Assembly: GCA_043228905.1 (NCBI GenBank)
Contig: JBHGNT010000004.1
Coordinates: 22,568,001 to 22,632,000 of the forward strand
Reading direction: 5' to 3'
Length of the DNA: 64,000 bases
Origin: Azolla caroliniana
Taxonomy: Eukaryota; Polypodiophyta
Numbering within the stretch: position 1 is the stretch's first letter; every line of letters starts with the position of its first letter. Shown piece by piece: positions 38,251 through 48,577 of this stretch. The notes below the pieces were generated by a model. It was not told the origin of the DNA. It did not search any database and worked only from the letters and a program-made list of their open reading frames with translations. Position numbers and translations under genes: made by a program.

Positions 38251-38875
38251 AACTTTATAAATGTGATTGATTTTGTTTTGGAAACTTTCTATATATTACA
38301 TCTAATTTGATCTAATATGTTGTTAATGCTACTTTGCAAAGGTTTGAAAAGTGAATTATGTTTATAAAGTTAGAATTTTTTTTGGTAAATATATATCTTT
38401 AGTTTTTGGGTTCCAAAATTTTGTGATTGATTTGATTTGGTATTGCATTAGATTTTTTTTGGTTATGCGGCCAAAAAAATTTTCAACATGTTCCGGTTGA
38501 CATTGTCGTTGGTAGGAACGTGGCCGGCCAAAATTTTAAAATTCCGGTTAGGTTCATGAGAAGCAGGAAAATTTCCGGTAGAGGCTACAAACTTTGCCCA
38601 ACACTGGGTGGGAGGAGAGTGCTTTATATAGTCACCCTCTCTCATCATTAACTACAAGACTCATGGACCATGGGGAATGTGAAAGCTCATAAGTTATGTG
38701 TCATAGAATATGATTCTATGACTCATACTAAATGCTAGAATACAAAGTGGTGACTTAATGGTGACTCTTGACCGTTGGAGTGTTTATTCACTCTTAAGGT
38801 GAGTTCACACACTAGACCAAGTTGAGCTTGATTCTCAACACTCACATTAGAGAGAGTTGAGTTTGATTCTCAACA

Positions 38876-38888
38876 CACCCCTTCAAAC
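38876..38888 (-). other. Copia polypurine tract
   Basis: On the minus strand GTTTGAAGGGGTG lies immediately before the 3' LTR start (TGTTGAG), the position of the plus-strand primer. Confidence 0.8.
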
Positions 38889-39154
38889 GCAACTTCTAGA
38901 CGCCAAAAAGTTGGTTTGGTTTGGTCTTCGAAAGACTTCGATTCGGCTGTTCGGCTTAATCAGCTTCGATTGGCTGGTTGATCGTTCTACTCCGTCGTAC
39001 TCCCCCTCAAGCACGGTTGGTCGGTAATCGAGAGACCGAGGTTTGTCGCGAACTACCGCAACTTGTTGATTCCTAGGGCTTTCGTGAATATGTCGACTGT
39101 CTACAGATTTGTGCTAATGTACCACAAATCGATATGTCTAGCCAAGACACGTTC

Positions 39155-42100
39155 TCAGATGAAATGGTAGTGCACATCAATGTGCTTTGTCCGAGGGTGG
39201 AAGACTGGGTTGCGGGTCAAGTGGATGCTGCTCATGTTATTGCAATATAGGAGAATCAGATCCTCGATGGGAACACCCATATCCTTTAGGATTCTTTTGA
39301 CCCAAACGGCTTCGCATGCGACAACAATTGTGCCCCTGTATTTGGCCTTTGTGCTTGACAATGTGATTGTCAGCCGCTTCTTATTGCTTTACGAAATGGC
39401 TCTGTTGCCGAGTGAGAAGACGATCCGGATGTGGATTGTTTATTAGTTTTGTAACCGGCCCAATCGGCGTTGGTATATCCTTCAAGTCGTATCAAATTCC
39501 CTGATTTGTAGAGAATATTGAAATCCATCGTCCCACTCACATATTGTAATACTTGCTTAGCGCAATACATGTGGATGTTTCGTGGTGTTTGCATGAACTG
39601 GCTAAGGAGACAGACTGAATAACTTAGATTAGGCTGAGTGATGGTGAAGTAAATTAAGCTGCCGACCAGTTGCATCATGTAGTTTGTTGTCCGCCAAAAT
39701 AGTAACCGACGGACAAGAGCACAGTAATATAGAATATAGTAATATTGTAACGCATGTAAACGGTTCACGTGGGAAGCGTGAACGGCTAAAAGACCCTGCG
39801 TATATAAAGGGCAGAAAACCTCTGATAGAGGTAGCGTGTAGTTTTGAATGTAAAAGGCGTATCTTAATAGAGTTCTATCATCTCTTATATCTATGCGTAT
39901 CTGTGGTTAATCTATTGTGTGTCTGTGATCCTTGGTGGCGTAGTGCAGTCGTAAGAGCGTAGATGTGAGTAATAGTGTGGTTGCTAGTCCACTATCTAAG
40001 GAGTTCGGTTGTAGCCGTCTCCCTTATACGCTACTAGGTTACGGGAGGTATCCCACTAAGTATTACACTACGATGATACCATTCGTTGCAACACAATCAC
40101 TTTGAGGTCTAGGTCGAAGGACTGATCGTAGACCGTGTTCCTAATCGGTAACATAGTTCTAGAGTCGGCATCGATCTTTTGAATACGATTGAAGGGGGTT
40201 GTTGTGGGCTTACAAGTTGTCATCCCAAACTTGAAGAGAAGATTGAGGATATAGTGTCTTTGAGAGATCAGGATGCCATCGAGGGTCTGAATTACTTCTA
40301 TTCCTAGAAAGTAATGGAGCTCCTTCATATTGGTCATTTCGAATCAGCCAGACAATAGCCTTTTGGTATGTTCGATGTCCTTGAGGTGCTCTCTTCCAAT
40401 GACCCTACATAAATTATGATGAATAGATGTCCTTTGGAATCGTTCCAAATGAATAGATAATGATCAAACTTGGACATTTTAAAATTGATTTGGTGAAGAT
40501 ACTGGGTTATCTTCGAGTGCCATGCTCTCGGTGCTTGCTTGAGACTATAGAGAGGCTTTTTGAGTCGGCATTTGGATGCGTAATCGACTCAAATCCAGGT
40601 GGTTGCACCATGTAAACCTCCTCGTCTAACTTGCCTTGTAGGAAGGCAATCTTTACATCCATTTGGTGGAGGTACCACCCTTTTGCTGTTGCAAGCGCAA
40701 TCACGATTCGAATGGCAGTCATCTTTGCCACCGGGGCTAAGGTCTGTTCGTAGTCGACCCCGCGTGTCTATGCATACTCTTTTGCCACAAGTCGAGCCCT
40801 ATATCGATGGACGTTGTCGTTGGCATTGTGCTTCACCTTAAATATCCACCAGTAATCGATCGCCTTTTGGTGGGGTGAAGAGGGAACGAGATCCCAGGTC
40901 TTATTTTTGGAGAGCGCTTGCATCTCCACATTCATTGCTTCGACCCATCACAGGTTCTTGGCGGCTTCGGAAAACGTTTCCGGCTCTCGGACTGTCGTCA
41001 CCTTCATCATAAAGGCACAATGATATGCCATGTAGTCATTGTTGCCGAATCGGCTAACTATGTTCTTTTCTTGGGTGGAGGGACACAATGTTTCATTAGT
41101 CTTTGTGTGCACTTTCTCGGCTCTTGGTATGACCGACAAATCTAAACCACTAAACTCACTAACGGGTGAATGTTCCAATTCGATTCCTACTGAGTCTTCG
41201 TACTCAGGCATTTTGGTCTTCCCTTTGTCCATCTTTGGACTCGGCCATGACGTGCTTTGGTCACTTGGGGGCTCCTGTGGTCCACTCAACTTGGTTGAGA
41301 CTAAACTCTCTACTGATGTGAGCCTTAGTCATTGTCCTGTTGCAAGTCTATATTGAAATCGGTTTTGATTGGATGATCGGATGGAGCCGAGTAGACTGAG
41401 TACCAGGATGCCGATTCGTCGAATACAACATCCCTACTCACTCGTACCTTTTTGGTAGATGGGTTGAAGCACTTGTACCCCTTTTGTTCGAGTGAGTACC
41501 CCACAAGGGTACACTTCTCCAATTTTGGATTGAGCTTTTGCGGCTTTTAATCGGGAATATGTACAAATGAGATCGAGCCGAATATCCTGACGTGGGATAA
41601 GTTTGGTTTCTTTCCATAGAACTTTTCGTGGGGGTTGATATTGTGCACTCAGGATATTGTGCACCGTTTCATTAGATAGATGGTTGTGTTTGCCACTCCA
41701 GCCTAGTATGATTTCGGCAGGTTATTTTCGTTCATCATTGCTCTAGCCACCTCCAATATATTACGAATTTTACGTTTGGCAACTCCATTTTTTTTATGTG
41801 TGTGTCGCCAACAAATTCCCGTCGAATTCCTTCTTGTCGAAGGTATGTTGTGAAGCCATTAGAGAAATACTCCTTGCCACTGTCTGATCGAAGGCATCAA
41901 ACATGCCGATCGGTTGCCTTTTCGACTTCATTCTTAAACTTTTGGAAGTGTTCAAACACTTTGCTCTTTTGTTGCATAGGGTAAATCCAGGTATGCTTGC
42001 ACAAGTCATCGATGAATATCGACAACCACCGAATGTTGTTGTTTGGGCCGGCCCCCATACATCTAAATGTACTACATCCAGGGTCCTTTTGATAACGTTC

Positions 42101-42515
42101 CTCTCTTTTAGGAACGGTTGTCGATGTTGTTTGCCGAATTGGCAGGCTTCGCATACACTTGCCATCTCCTTTTAGGTAAAAGTTGGGAGTCCGATGACGA
42201 CTCCTTTCAACTACATCCATTTAAGCTTTTGGGGATTGATGTGGCCGATTCGTTTGTGCCACAGCTCTATGTCCGTGTTGGCTTTCCGGTCCTTGGCATA
42301 CATTGTTGATTTCATCTCGTGAGAGTTGAGGATGAACATTTGTCCCTTGCTGAGTAGTCGGTGTGTGTTTGGGTTGGTTGCGTTTCTTGTGCTCCTTCGA
42401 TATAGCCCTAATAGCCTTGGCCGACAAGGTATTAGTGCATCTTGTATTCCCAAGGTGCAAAATTGTTTCTATCGAGTTTCTCGGTAGGAAGAGCGCTTCC
42501 CATCTCAGTATTCAT
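39155..42515 (-). pseudogene. Copia gag-pol remnant with deleted gag/protease
   Basis: From the start codon at 42515 a gag beginning runs LPTEKLDRNNFAPWEYKMH for about 45 residues with stops, then jumps near 42360 directly to the pre-integrase segment (SKGQMFIL ... ELWHKRIGHINPQKL). Most of gag and the protease are missing. Next come integrase (CEACQFGKQHRQPF, HLDVWGP), RT (GWYLHQMDVKIAFLQGKLDE; ELHYFLGIEV) and RNase H (GYTNADWAG; MSSTKAKY; NPVFHPRTKHIDVHYH). Frames are broken many times. The RT/RNase H junction is split by the block at about 39690-40085. Confidence 0.92.
39690..40085. mobile_element. Foreign block in Copia pol, possible solo LTR
   Basis: Copia coding similarity stops at about 40085 and resumes at about 39688. 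The block begins TGTTGTCCGCC and has a promoter-like GTATATAAAGGG at 39799-39810, as an LTR would. I could not find a clean target duplication or a definite right end, so the identity is tentative. Confidence 0.55.
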
Positions 42516-42643
42516 CTTGAGTCTTCTTCTTCTTCTCTGTGATACAAATTGTTTAGGTTGTTGTTACAATGATCGGTCGGTTCTTCGTGAACGTAGGCTT
42601 AGACACAACACACACAGATAAGCTTGGATCATGCTACCAATTT

Positions 42644-42654
42644 CTCTGATACCA
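42644..42654 (-). other. Copia primer-binding site
   Basis: On the minus strand TGGTATCAGAG follows the 5' LTR end directly. It is complementary to the 3' end of initiator tRNA-Met, the standard Copia primer. Confidence 0.92.
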
Positions 42655-42996
42655 TGTAAATAAACGAAAGTGATTATGTGCAATGGAAATTATATGTGTG
42701 TGTGAGAAGGAGAGAAATAGAGAGAGCTCGACATATATAGAAAACGCAAGGAGCATAATACAAGAATAACCAATAGCAGTTACAAGGGAGGTGAAAGAGC
42801 ACTTATATAGTCACCTTCCCACTATTCTCTTTCTACAACCACCACTTAACTAAAGATAGGTGGATTCTTAACTATATTGAATATGTGTCATAGAACTATA
42901 AGTTTCTATGACACCCTAGTTACTATAGTAGGTGGTGGGGTGTTCACACACTAGGGTGTGTTCCCATAGTAGGGAAGTTGAGTTTGATTCTCAACA
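42655..42996 (-). repeat. Copia 5' LTR, intact, 342 bp
   Basis: Bounded by TGTAAATAAAC and GATTCTCAACA as read on the plus strand. It carries a TATATAG promoter-like box and pairs with the split LTR at 33727-38875. Confidence 0.93.
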
Positions 42997-44711
42997 TGTC
43001 ATGTTGCTAAATGCATTTGGATTGTTAAGACTCTACTTGGGGTATTGTTAACATGGAGAAGTTTGTCATCCACTTTAGATACTTGGGTATAAAGTTACAC
43101 TATGAGTAGTGGTTTTTTGTTTGATGGTCTACATGAAGCACGACTACAAGCATGTAGATTGAGAGGATGATTGTACTCTCCTTGTGTAAGTGGAGATGGG
43201 TGAAACATATGAGTTGAAGGTGAGGTAGATGAAGGAATTCAATTTAAATATGGATTATCACTAATTGTAGAGGTAGAATTCGTATCACCATTAATGCGAG
43301 GTGCATGTTTAATAATATCTATGATATGAAAGGAAAATTTGCCACATTTGTCGTCTATTACAAATGAGACTTTCTAAATGCAAGGACCACCTTGCTTTTA
43401 TCCTCATACTTTATGATGACTCTTCAAATAGTGCTTAAAGGTGTAGTATTTTCAAGCCCACTTTAAAAGGAAAAGCAAAAAAGTATTTGAAAAAACAAAA
43501 CCCAGTTTCTATCTCCTAATCTAGATGTGCCTTCCGAAAGACGAGTAGGTTTTGTTTTTAATCAGATCGACACAAATCTTCTCATCTTTTTCTTTGTCGT
43601 GGCATGGAAGGAGCCAAAAGGTAGAGAGAGGGTTGAAGACGTGATTGAAGACGAGAAAGAAGAGTTACAAAGGGGGGAAAAAACATCCCCACACAAACAA
43701 GCCCTTAGAAGAGAGAAAATGTCTTCTTTGCTCCTTCTTTTCCATGTTTGCCCAATCTAGTTTTGAGAACGTGAGACTTCCTGATCTATTGGAACAAGAG
43801 CGATTTCTTTCTATGTCCGCCTTGCCACTACCGTTGGCGGTACCACAGATCATGTACATAATCTGGAGAACACGAGTGACTTCCCCCGATCTCTATCTTT
43901 TGTTTTTTCTTCTTCGTAAATGTAGGTTTGTTATTAAAACAAGATGATAATACAACCCTTGCTATCGATCTATCTACCTATCTATCTACATACCTTGTCC
44001 CCCTATCTATCAATGGAATTGATCGGAACAAACAAGAGTGACAAGGATTTCCAAAGAAACAAACAAGAGGATAATACAACCCTTGCTATCGATCTATCTA
44101 CCTGTCTATCTATCTATCGGACATATCTTTTCCCCCTATCTATCTATCTATCTATCTATGGAATTGATCGGAACGAACAAGAGCGATCGGAACGAACAAG
44201 AGTGACAAGGATTTCCAAAGAAACAAAAACCCAATAGCATAGGAAAAATGTGTTCTATAAGTTTTGGTAGAGAAAAAACTCATAGAAGACAATTGTTTTT
44301 TTTTTTGTTTCTTCTTTGTTTGAGGCTGATTGGGAATGGCGAGGGTTCGAGTCTCCTTCCCTTCCATTCTCTGCTGACCTTCTCTTCATCGAGGAAGGGA
44401 GGGAGGAGCCTAAGCCCCCCTCCCCTTCCTTCCTTCTCTCTGCTCCATCGCCTTCCTTCTCTCTGCTCATAAAAAATACCCTTTTCCCGCGTTCTGGGTC
44501 TAGACCTTCCTTCCTTCCTTCCTTCTGAATCAGGCAGACAGCGACGATCTTGGCAGATACACAATCGTAAAGTAAACTGCAGTTTGTCTTCTTTTTTTCC
44601 GCCCTCTGGATCTGGAAAAAGAATCTTTGACCACTCATTTCCTTCGATTGATCTTTCACGGGACAACAAAAAAACGGGGGCTCTGGGGGGGTGTAAGGAG
44701 AAGGAAAAGCT
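42997..44711. other. Upstream region of the RFI2-like gene
   Basis: No gene seen. Holds a two-copy duplication with expanded CTAT microsatellite (43945-44229) and TTCC/TCTC-rich DNA. The last few hundred bases are the probable promoter and 5' leader of the RING gene. Confidence 0.6.
43945..44229. repeat. Two-copy tandem duplication with (CTAT)n
   Basis: GATAATACAACCCTTGCTAT occurs at 43945 and 44070. Each copy ends AAGGATTTCCAAAGAAACAA. The second copy has a longer CTAT run and an extra GATCGGAACGAACAAGAG repeat. Confidence 0.93.
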
Positions 44712-44836
44712 ATGGCTACCCACAAACTAGGGTTTCTGCAAACTCTAGCTTCTTGCTCTGTGTGCTTGGAATCTGTTTCTGATGCAAATGAACGCTCCAT
44801 TGCAAAGCTCATTTGTGGACACTTCTTTCATCTCGG

Positions 44837-44926
<90 letters not shown>

Positions 44927-47700
44927 TGTATGTATCTGTACTCTGTTCTTTGAAGTGATGAAGGTCATTTGTATTCTCAAACTTTGAATCTCGAAAAATG
45001 CCTTTCTGGAACTCAGAAATGCCATGTTAGAATGTTTTTCTTTTGAGGGCATGAATATTATTTAGAGTGCTTTCATTTGAACTCGCGAATATCATTTAGA
45101 ATGTTCACTTTGAAGTGATTAACGTTGTAGGATGTTTTGTTTTGGGATACCGATGGTCATTTACAATGTTTTTCTAGAAGTGATGAAAGCCAATGTTGCA
45201 TTGTAAAGGCACATTGTGCCCTATGGAGAACTATGAAGTACAGTAACCTCCACACTTTTAATAGGGCAAAGACGAAGATTCATGATTGGTAGAGATGAAA
45301 GACGAAGAAGACAAGACTTTTAATAGTGTCTATGCTCAAGGTTAGTACACGCATACGTATATGTGTGTAGGGAAGAGAAACCTACAATTAAACAGAGGCC
45401 AATATGATCAGTTTCGGCTGAAGTTTTAACATGAAAAAGTGAAAGGGAGAAACCCTCTTCTGTTTGGCTCAGTGTTGGATGAATGTTTGAGAAAATCATG
45501 TTTATTTATGTAAAATTATTTGCATGTAGTGTGGAAGGTAGCTTACTGAAATTTTAAGGCGTAATGTATGATCTTAATTGATTTTCGATGATGGAAATGT
45601 TGGGATTTTACGAAGGGTCATTTTGACATTTTTGAGCAGATAATCCACCATAATATGATGTATAATTGAGTTTCAAACTGATCAAATAACATGACTTGAG
45701 GAAAAGACAGCATGCAGAAATACTTCAAACCAGGAGATTTTTAAGATGCTTCCTTGTACTTTGATGCATCTAATCATGTGTGAACTGCTTTGTGTAGATG
45801 TCTTCCTTTCTTCACTGATTATCTAGTCTAAGTTTGGGAAGTGTATTATTGGAATGATTAATAACCTGTCTAGTTCTTCCTTAGGTTTAGAGAATTTTGC
45901 CACTTCTTCAATTATACATCGTGTTAAGAATGATTATATGCTCTAGGATAAGCCATTATTCATACTCAATTATGTGTCGTATGTGCGTACTCAGGATCCT
46001 CATTTTTGAAGTAGCGAAGATGTTTTTGACAGGCTAGAGTATGATGTCTATGTCCTCAATTTTTCTTTTGGGCATGCCATGATTTTCTTATTTATTAAAT
46101 AATGAAGAATTTTGGACACCACGTGCTTATAGTTAATATTATCTGATATTCTTCTCAGACTGCATAGGTTCTGCATTTAATGCAAAGGGATCAATGCAGT
46201 GCCCGAATTGCCGACATATTGAAAATGGTCAATGGTTGTATGCAAATGGGTGTAGACAGCGTGATGAATTAATATTAGAGGACATTATCAACGAAGAAGA
46301 ATATGATGTGTTTGCTGAAGTGTCAGAGATACGGTATCCACATGATTTAATGGTGAGTATTAGAACGAACTTATTCTCATGTCTTGTCAAAGGTAGTGGG
46401 CTTAGTGTGCTTTTTATGTCGTTTAAAGTGGGCATGTTGTTTAAGCTACAGCAGCTTTCTGGTGAATGGTGTCCATACCAAGGTTCATATGCACAACTTT
46501 CTTTATCTTTCGGGTGATTACACACTTCAAACTTAACTCCTGGCAGTTTTTGTTTAGTTCGCCACCAGCTGATTGATACCTCTTTATGTTATATTTATCA
46601 GGGGTATAGACAGTAGTACTCCAGCTACATGTGAGTAATGAATGGACGATGCACAACCGCCCACTATGTCTTTGCAAAGAGCTCTATACTGTTCTTTTTT
46701 GTTTTCTCATCATTGTTCGTTTCAAATCTTGATGTGTGCAGATGGAGGTTTGCTAGTGGCTTTGGTAGATGAACATAGTGGAGAGATAGAACCAGGCCCA
46801 TTTCTCCAAGGTCACCGAGGTACACACTTACAAGAAGAGGGTGTACAAATGCAAGAGATGCCAAATCAGCATGCATATCGTGGGGTACCTGGGCAAAATA
46901 ATTCTTCTAGGTCCCGCCGAACTTCAAATACGTTAGCACCCATCAGAGCGAGGTGGTCTAGGTCTGATCATCAAAACATGGGGCCTGATCCTCTCCAACA
47001 GACCCATAGGAACAACAGGTATTTAACTGAACACATTTTTTGTTTATTAACATGCTAAAACAAGGCAGTGTTTCAAAAACATGCTGTATTCTCTATATAA
47101 CAGTATGTATAAGAAGTTTTTTTTTCTTTTATTTATAATGTTTCTGTAATTGCCAAGCGTAAACAAGGCATTACCAGAAAGGATCTATTGTTCATCTATA
47201 TTGATATCTCACAATATGCACAGTGGGGCATCATCATTTAGTTGTTTGTTTTTGCTACCAGGGGAGAAAGGACTTTAGCACCACCTCAACCTCCAATAGC
47301 AAGGCAAGCACCTATAGCAAGACAACAAGCACCGATAACACTACAATCGGCACATTATTCGGAGAGGCAATTGGTATCAGGAGCAATGAGGGGGGGGAGT
47401 ACATCTGCAGTATATAATGCATCAAGGGAAGCTGAACCAAGTTTTTCTCAGCCTGCAGCTGCTCCTTGGAGACAAGAGGCGTCATCATTCGGTTTAACCA
47501 TGCCATACCCCACAGAACCTGAAGTTCAGAGGTGGGTTCCACCCCCATTATCAGGTTTGTATGGCTTGCATGGTCTTCCTAACTCTACGATATCATCGAC
47601 ACACAGTTCATATAGAGCTCCATTTCAACCTTTTGAGCCTTTCACTGATGATTCTGATGTTGGCGTATTTCAACATCCATTTGATAATAACTCGAGATAA
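44712..47700 (+). CDS. RFI2: RING-type E3 ubiquitin ligase, RFI2-like (376 aa)
   Basis: Resembles RFI2 (RED AND FAR-RED INSENSITIVE 2), a nuclear RING protein in phytochrome and photoperiod signalling. Six exons join in frame: 44712-44835, 46159-46352, 46446-46513, 46602-46630, 46742-47018 and 47262-47700 (TAA). The RING spans residues 15-59: CSVC, CGHFFHLDC and CPNC, split by intron 1 inside FHLD. The RFI2-type follow-up GSMQCPNCR, GQWLYANG and WCPYQGSYA is present. The C-terminal half is low-complexity, rich in Gln, Ser and Pro. The 29-bp exon 4 is needed to keep frame and has canonical AG/GT borders. The start of exon 3 is the least certain border: 46446, 46452 and 46455 all keep frame. 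Intron 1 opens directly into a long TC/TA microsatellite. Confidence 0.85.
44838..44923. repeat. (TC)n(TA)n compound microsatellite at a splice donor
   Basis: About 27 TC units followed by about 16 TA units begin within the donor of RFI2-like intron 1 (exon ends at 44835, GT at 44836-44837). Confidence 0.96.
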
Positions 47701-48577
47701 GATTGGAATGAGTTTTTGCTTTTCCATTCTCATTGGGAATATTTTTCTTTTGATGTTGAAGCATTTTTTCTAAGGTAACATTTGTGGTTTCAAAAGTTTG
47801 TCGTTTTTCACTTTCAAAAAAAAGTCTGCTCATTCAAAGTAAATCTGATAATAAGCTACAATGGTGACGTTCATTGACAGGATATAAAGAACCATTTAAT
47901 GGTCGCTATGTATGTAATTCTCTCTTTATATGTACATGTTTCTTGATTTGCTAAATATGCTTTCCTACTGTTATGATGAAGTCTTATTTAAACCTTCTGA
48001 AATCCAGTACACAAAAAAATAAATCTTTCAAGGTATTTTCTCATGAGATATCCACCACTTAATAAGCAATGACATGGGGGCACAGGGGAGAGTAATATGA
48101 CAAGTTGCAATTGTTATAAGTATTTTGATGTAGTCATTGCTTATAACAAAGATATTATCTACTTATATACCATTTTCCTTGAGGTTGAAGTACATGAATT
48201 GATGGTTGACATATACATATACAAGTTTCATAATAAATAGCTAAAATAATAAAGAACTAAGATAGCAAGGAGTTGGGCAAAGTTGCATTTAAATATTATC
48301 TACATGTTAAAGAACCCCAAAGCTTTAACACATTTGCAGGTCTCTCGAAAACATTACATCTGATATAATAGTGATAAAGATTACCACATGATACAAAAAA
48401 CAATTGCTTTTCATTATATGCATTTAAATAAAGGGAAAATATTATATAAAATAGTGACACTGTTTGAAATCATGGCTTTTACTTAACAATAAAGTATACA
48501 CAAACACTATGGCAGGATCGAACAATGTTGCATGATGTTCTCATTGCACACATTGCTCATAGATTCTTCCTTGATGC
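47701..48577. other. Convergent intergenic spacer
   Basis: Contains the 3' flanks of the RFI2-like (+) and DUF1997 (-) genes. Nothing else seen. Confidence 0.6.

Larger units (their letters stand above)
34217..38606. mobile_element. hAT DNA transposon, 4390 bp, carrying a captured host gene fragment
   Basis: Terminal inverted repeats CAGTATTGGGCAAAG (34217-34231) and CTTTGCCCAACACTG (38592-38606) differ at one base. A perfect 8-bp target duplication GGTGGGAG (34209-34216 and 38607-38614) is the hallmark of hAT. Subterminal DNA at both ends is rich in CCGG-containing motifs (CCGGTT, CCGGCC, CCGGAA). Inside are a broken transposase (+) and a divergent 288-residue ORF (-) that resembles the N-terminal part of plant MGC-type glutaredoxin-like proteins. 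The pair is separated by about 270 bp. Confidence 0.97.
34061..38840 (-). mobile_element. Related solo LTR nested in the Copia LTR, target duplication CTCAC
   Basis: It begins TGTAAAGAATC and ends TTGATTCTCAACA, flanked by CTCAC at 34056-34060 and 38841-38845. Without the hAT insertion it is 382 bp. It resembles the host LTR (both end TTGATTCTCAACA and have TTATATAGTCACC), so it comes from a sister family. Orientation is the same as the host element. Confidence 0.93.
33727..38875 (-). repeat. Copia 3' LTR, split by nested insertions
   Basis: LTR sequence is at 33727-34060 and 38846-38875; the middle is foreign. It matches the intact 5' LTR at 42655-42996 along its length, for example AGGTGGTGGGGTGTTCACAC and ACACTAGGGTGTGTTC. 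A CTATATAAGTG box on the minus strand near 33893-33903 is the likely promoter. Confidence 0.92.
33727..42996 (-). mobile_element. Decayed Copia retrotransposon carrying nested insertions
   Basis: On the minus strand the element reads 5' LTR (42996-42655), primer-binding site, remnant gag-pol, polypurine tract and 3' LTR (38875-33727, interrupted). LTR ends are TGTTGAGAATC and TTTACA. Pol order integrase-RT-RNase H places it in Copia. Flanks contain CATGT at 33722-33726 and at 43000-43004, but the right copy is separated from the LTR end by three bases (TGT), so the target duplication is only tentative. A related solo LTR and a hAT element sit inside the 3' LTR, and an unrelated block of about 390 bp interrupts pol. 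Confidence 0.93.

Noticed and set aside
41039-41356. Plus-strand frames within the Copia internal region
   Set aside because: They are antisense shadows of the integrase/RT remnant.
44255-44812. 185- and 147-residue minus-strand frames upstream of the RFI2-like gene
   Set aside because: Low-complexity translation of pyrimidine-rich leader DNA, overlapping a real exon on the other strand.
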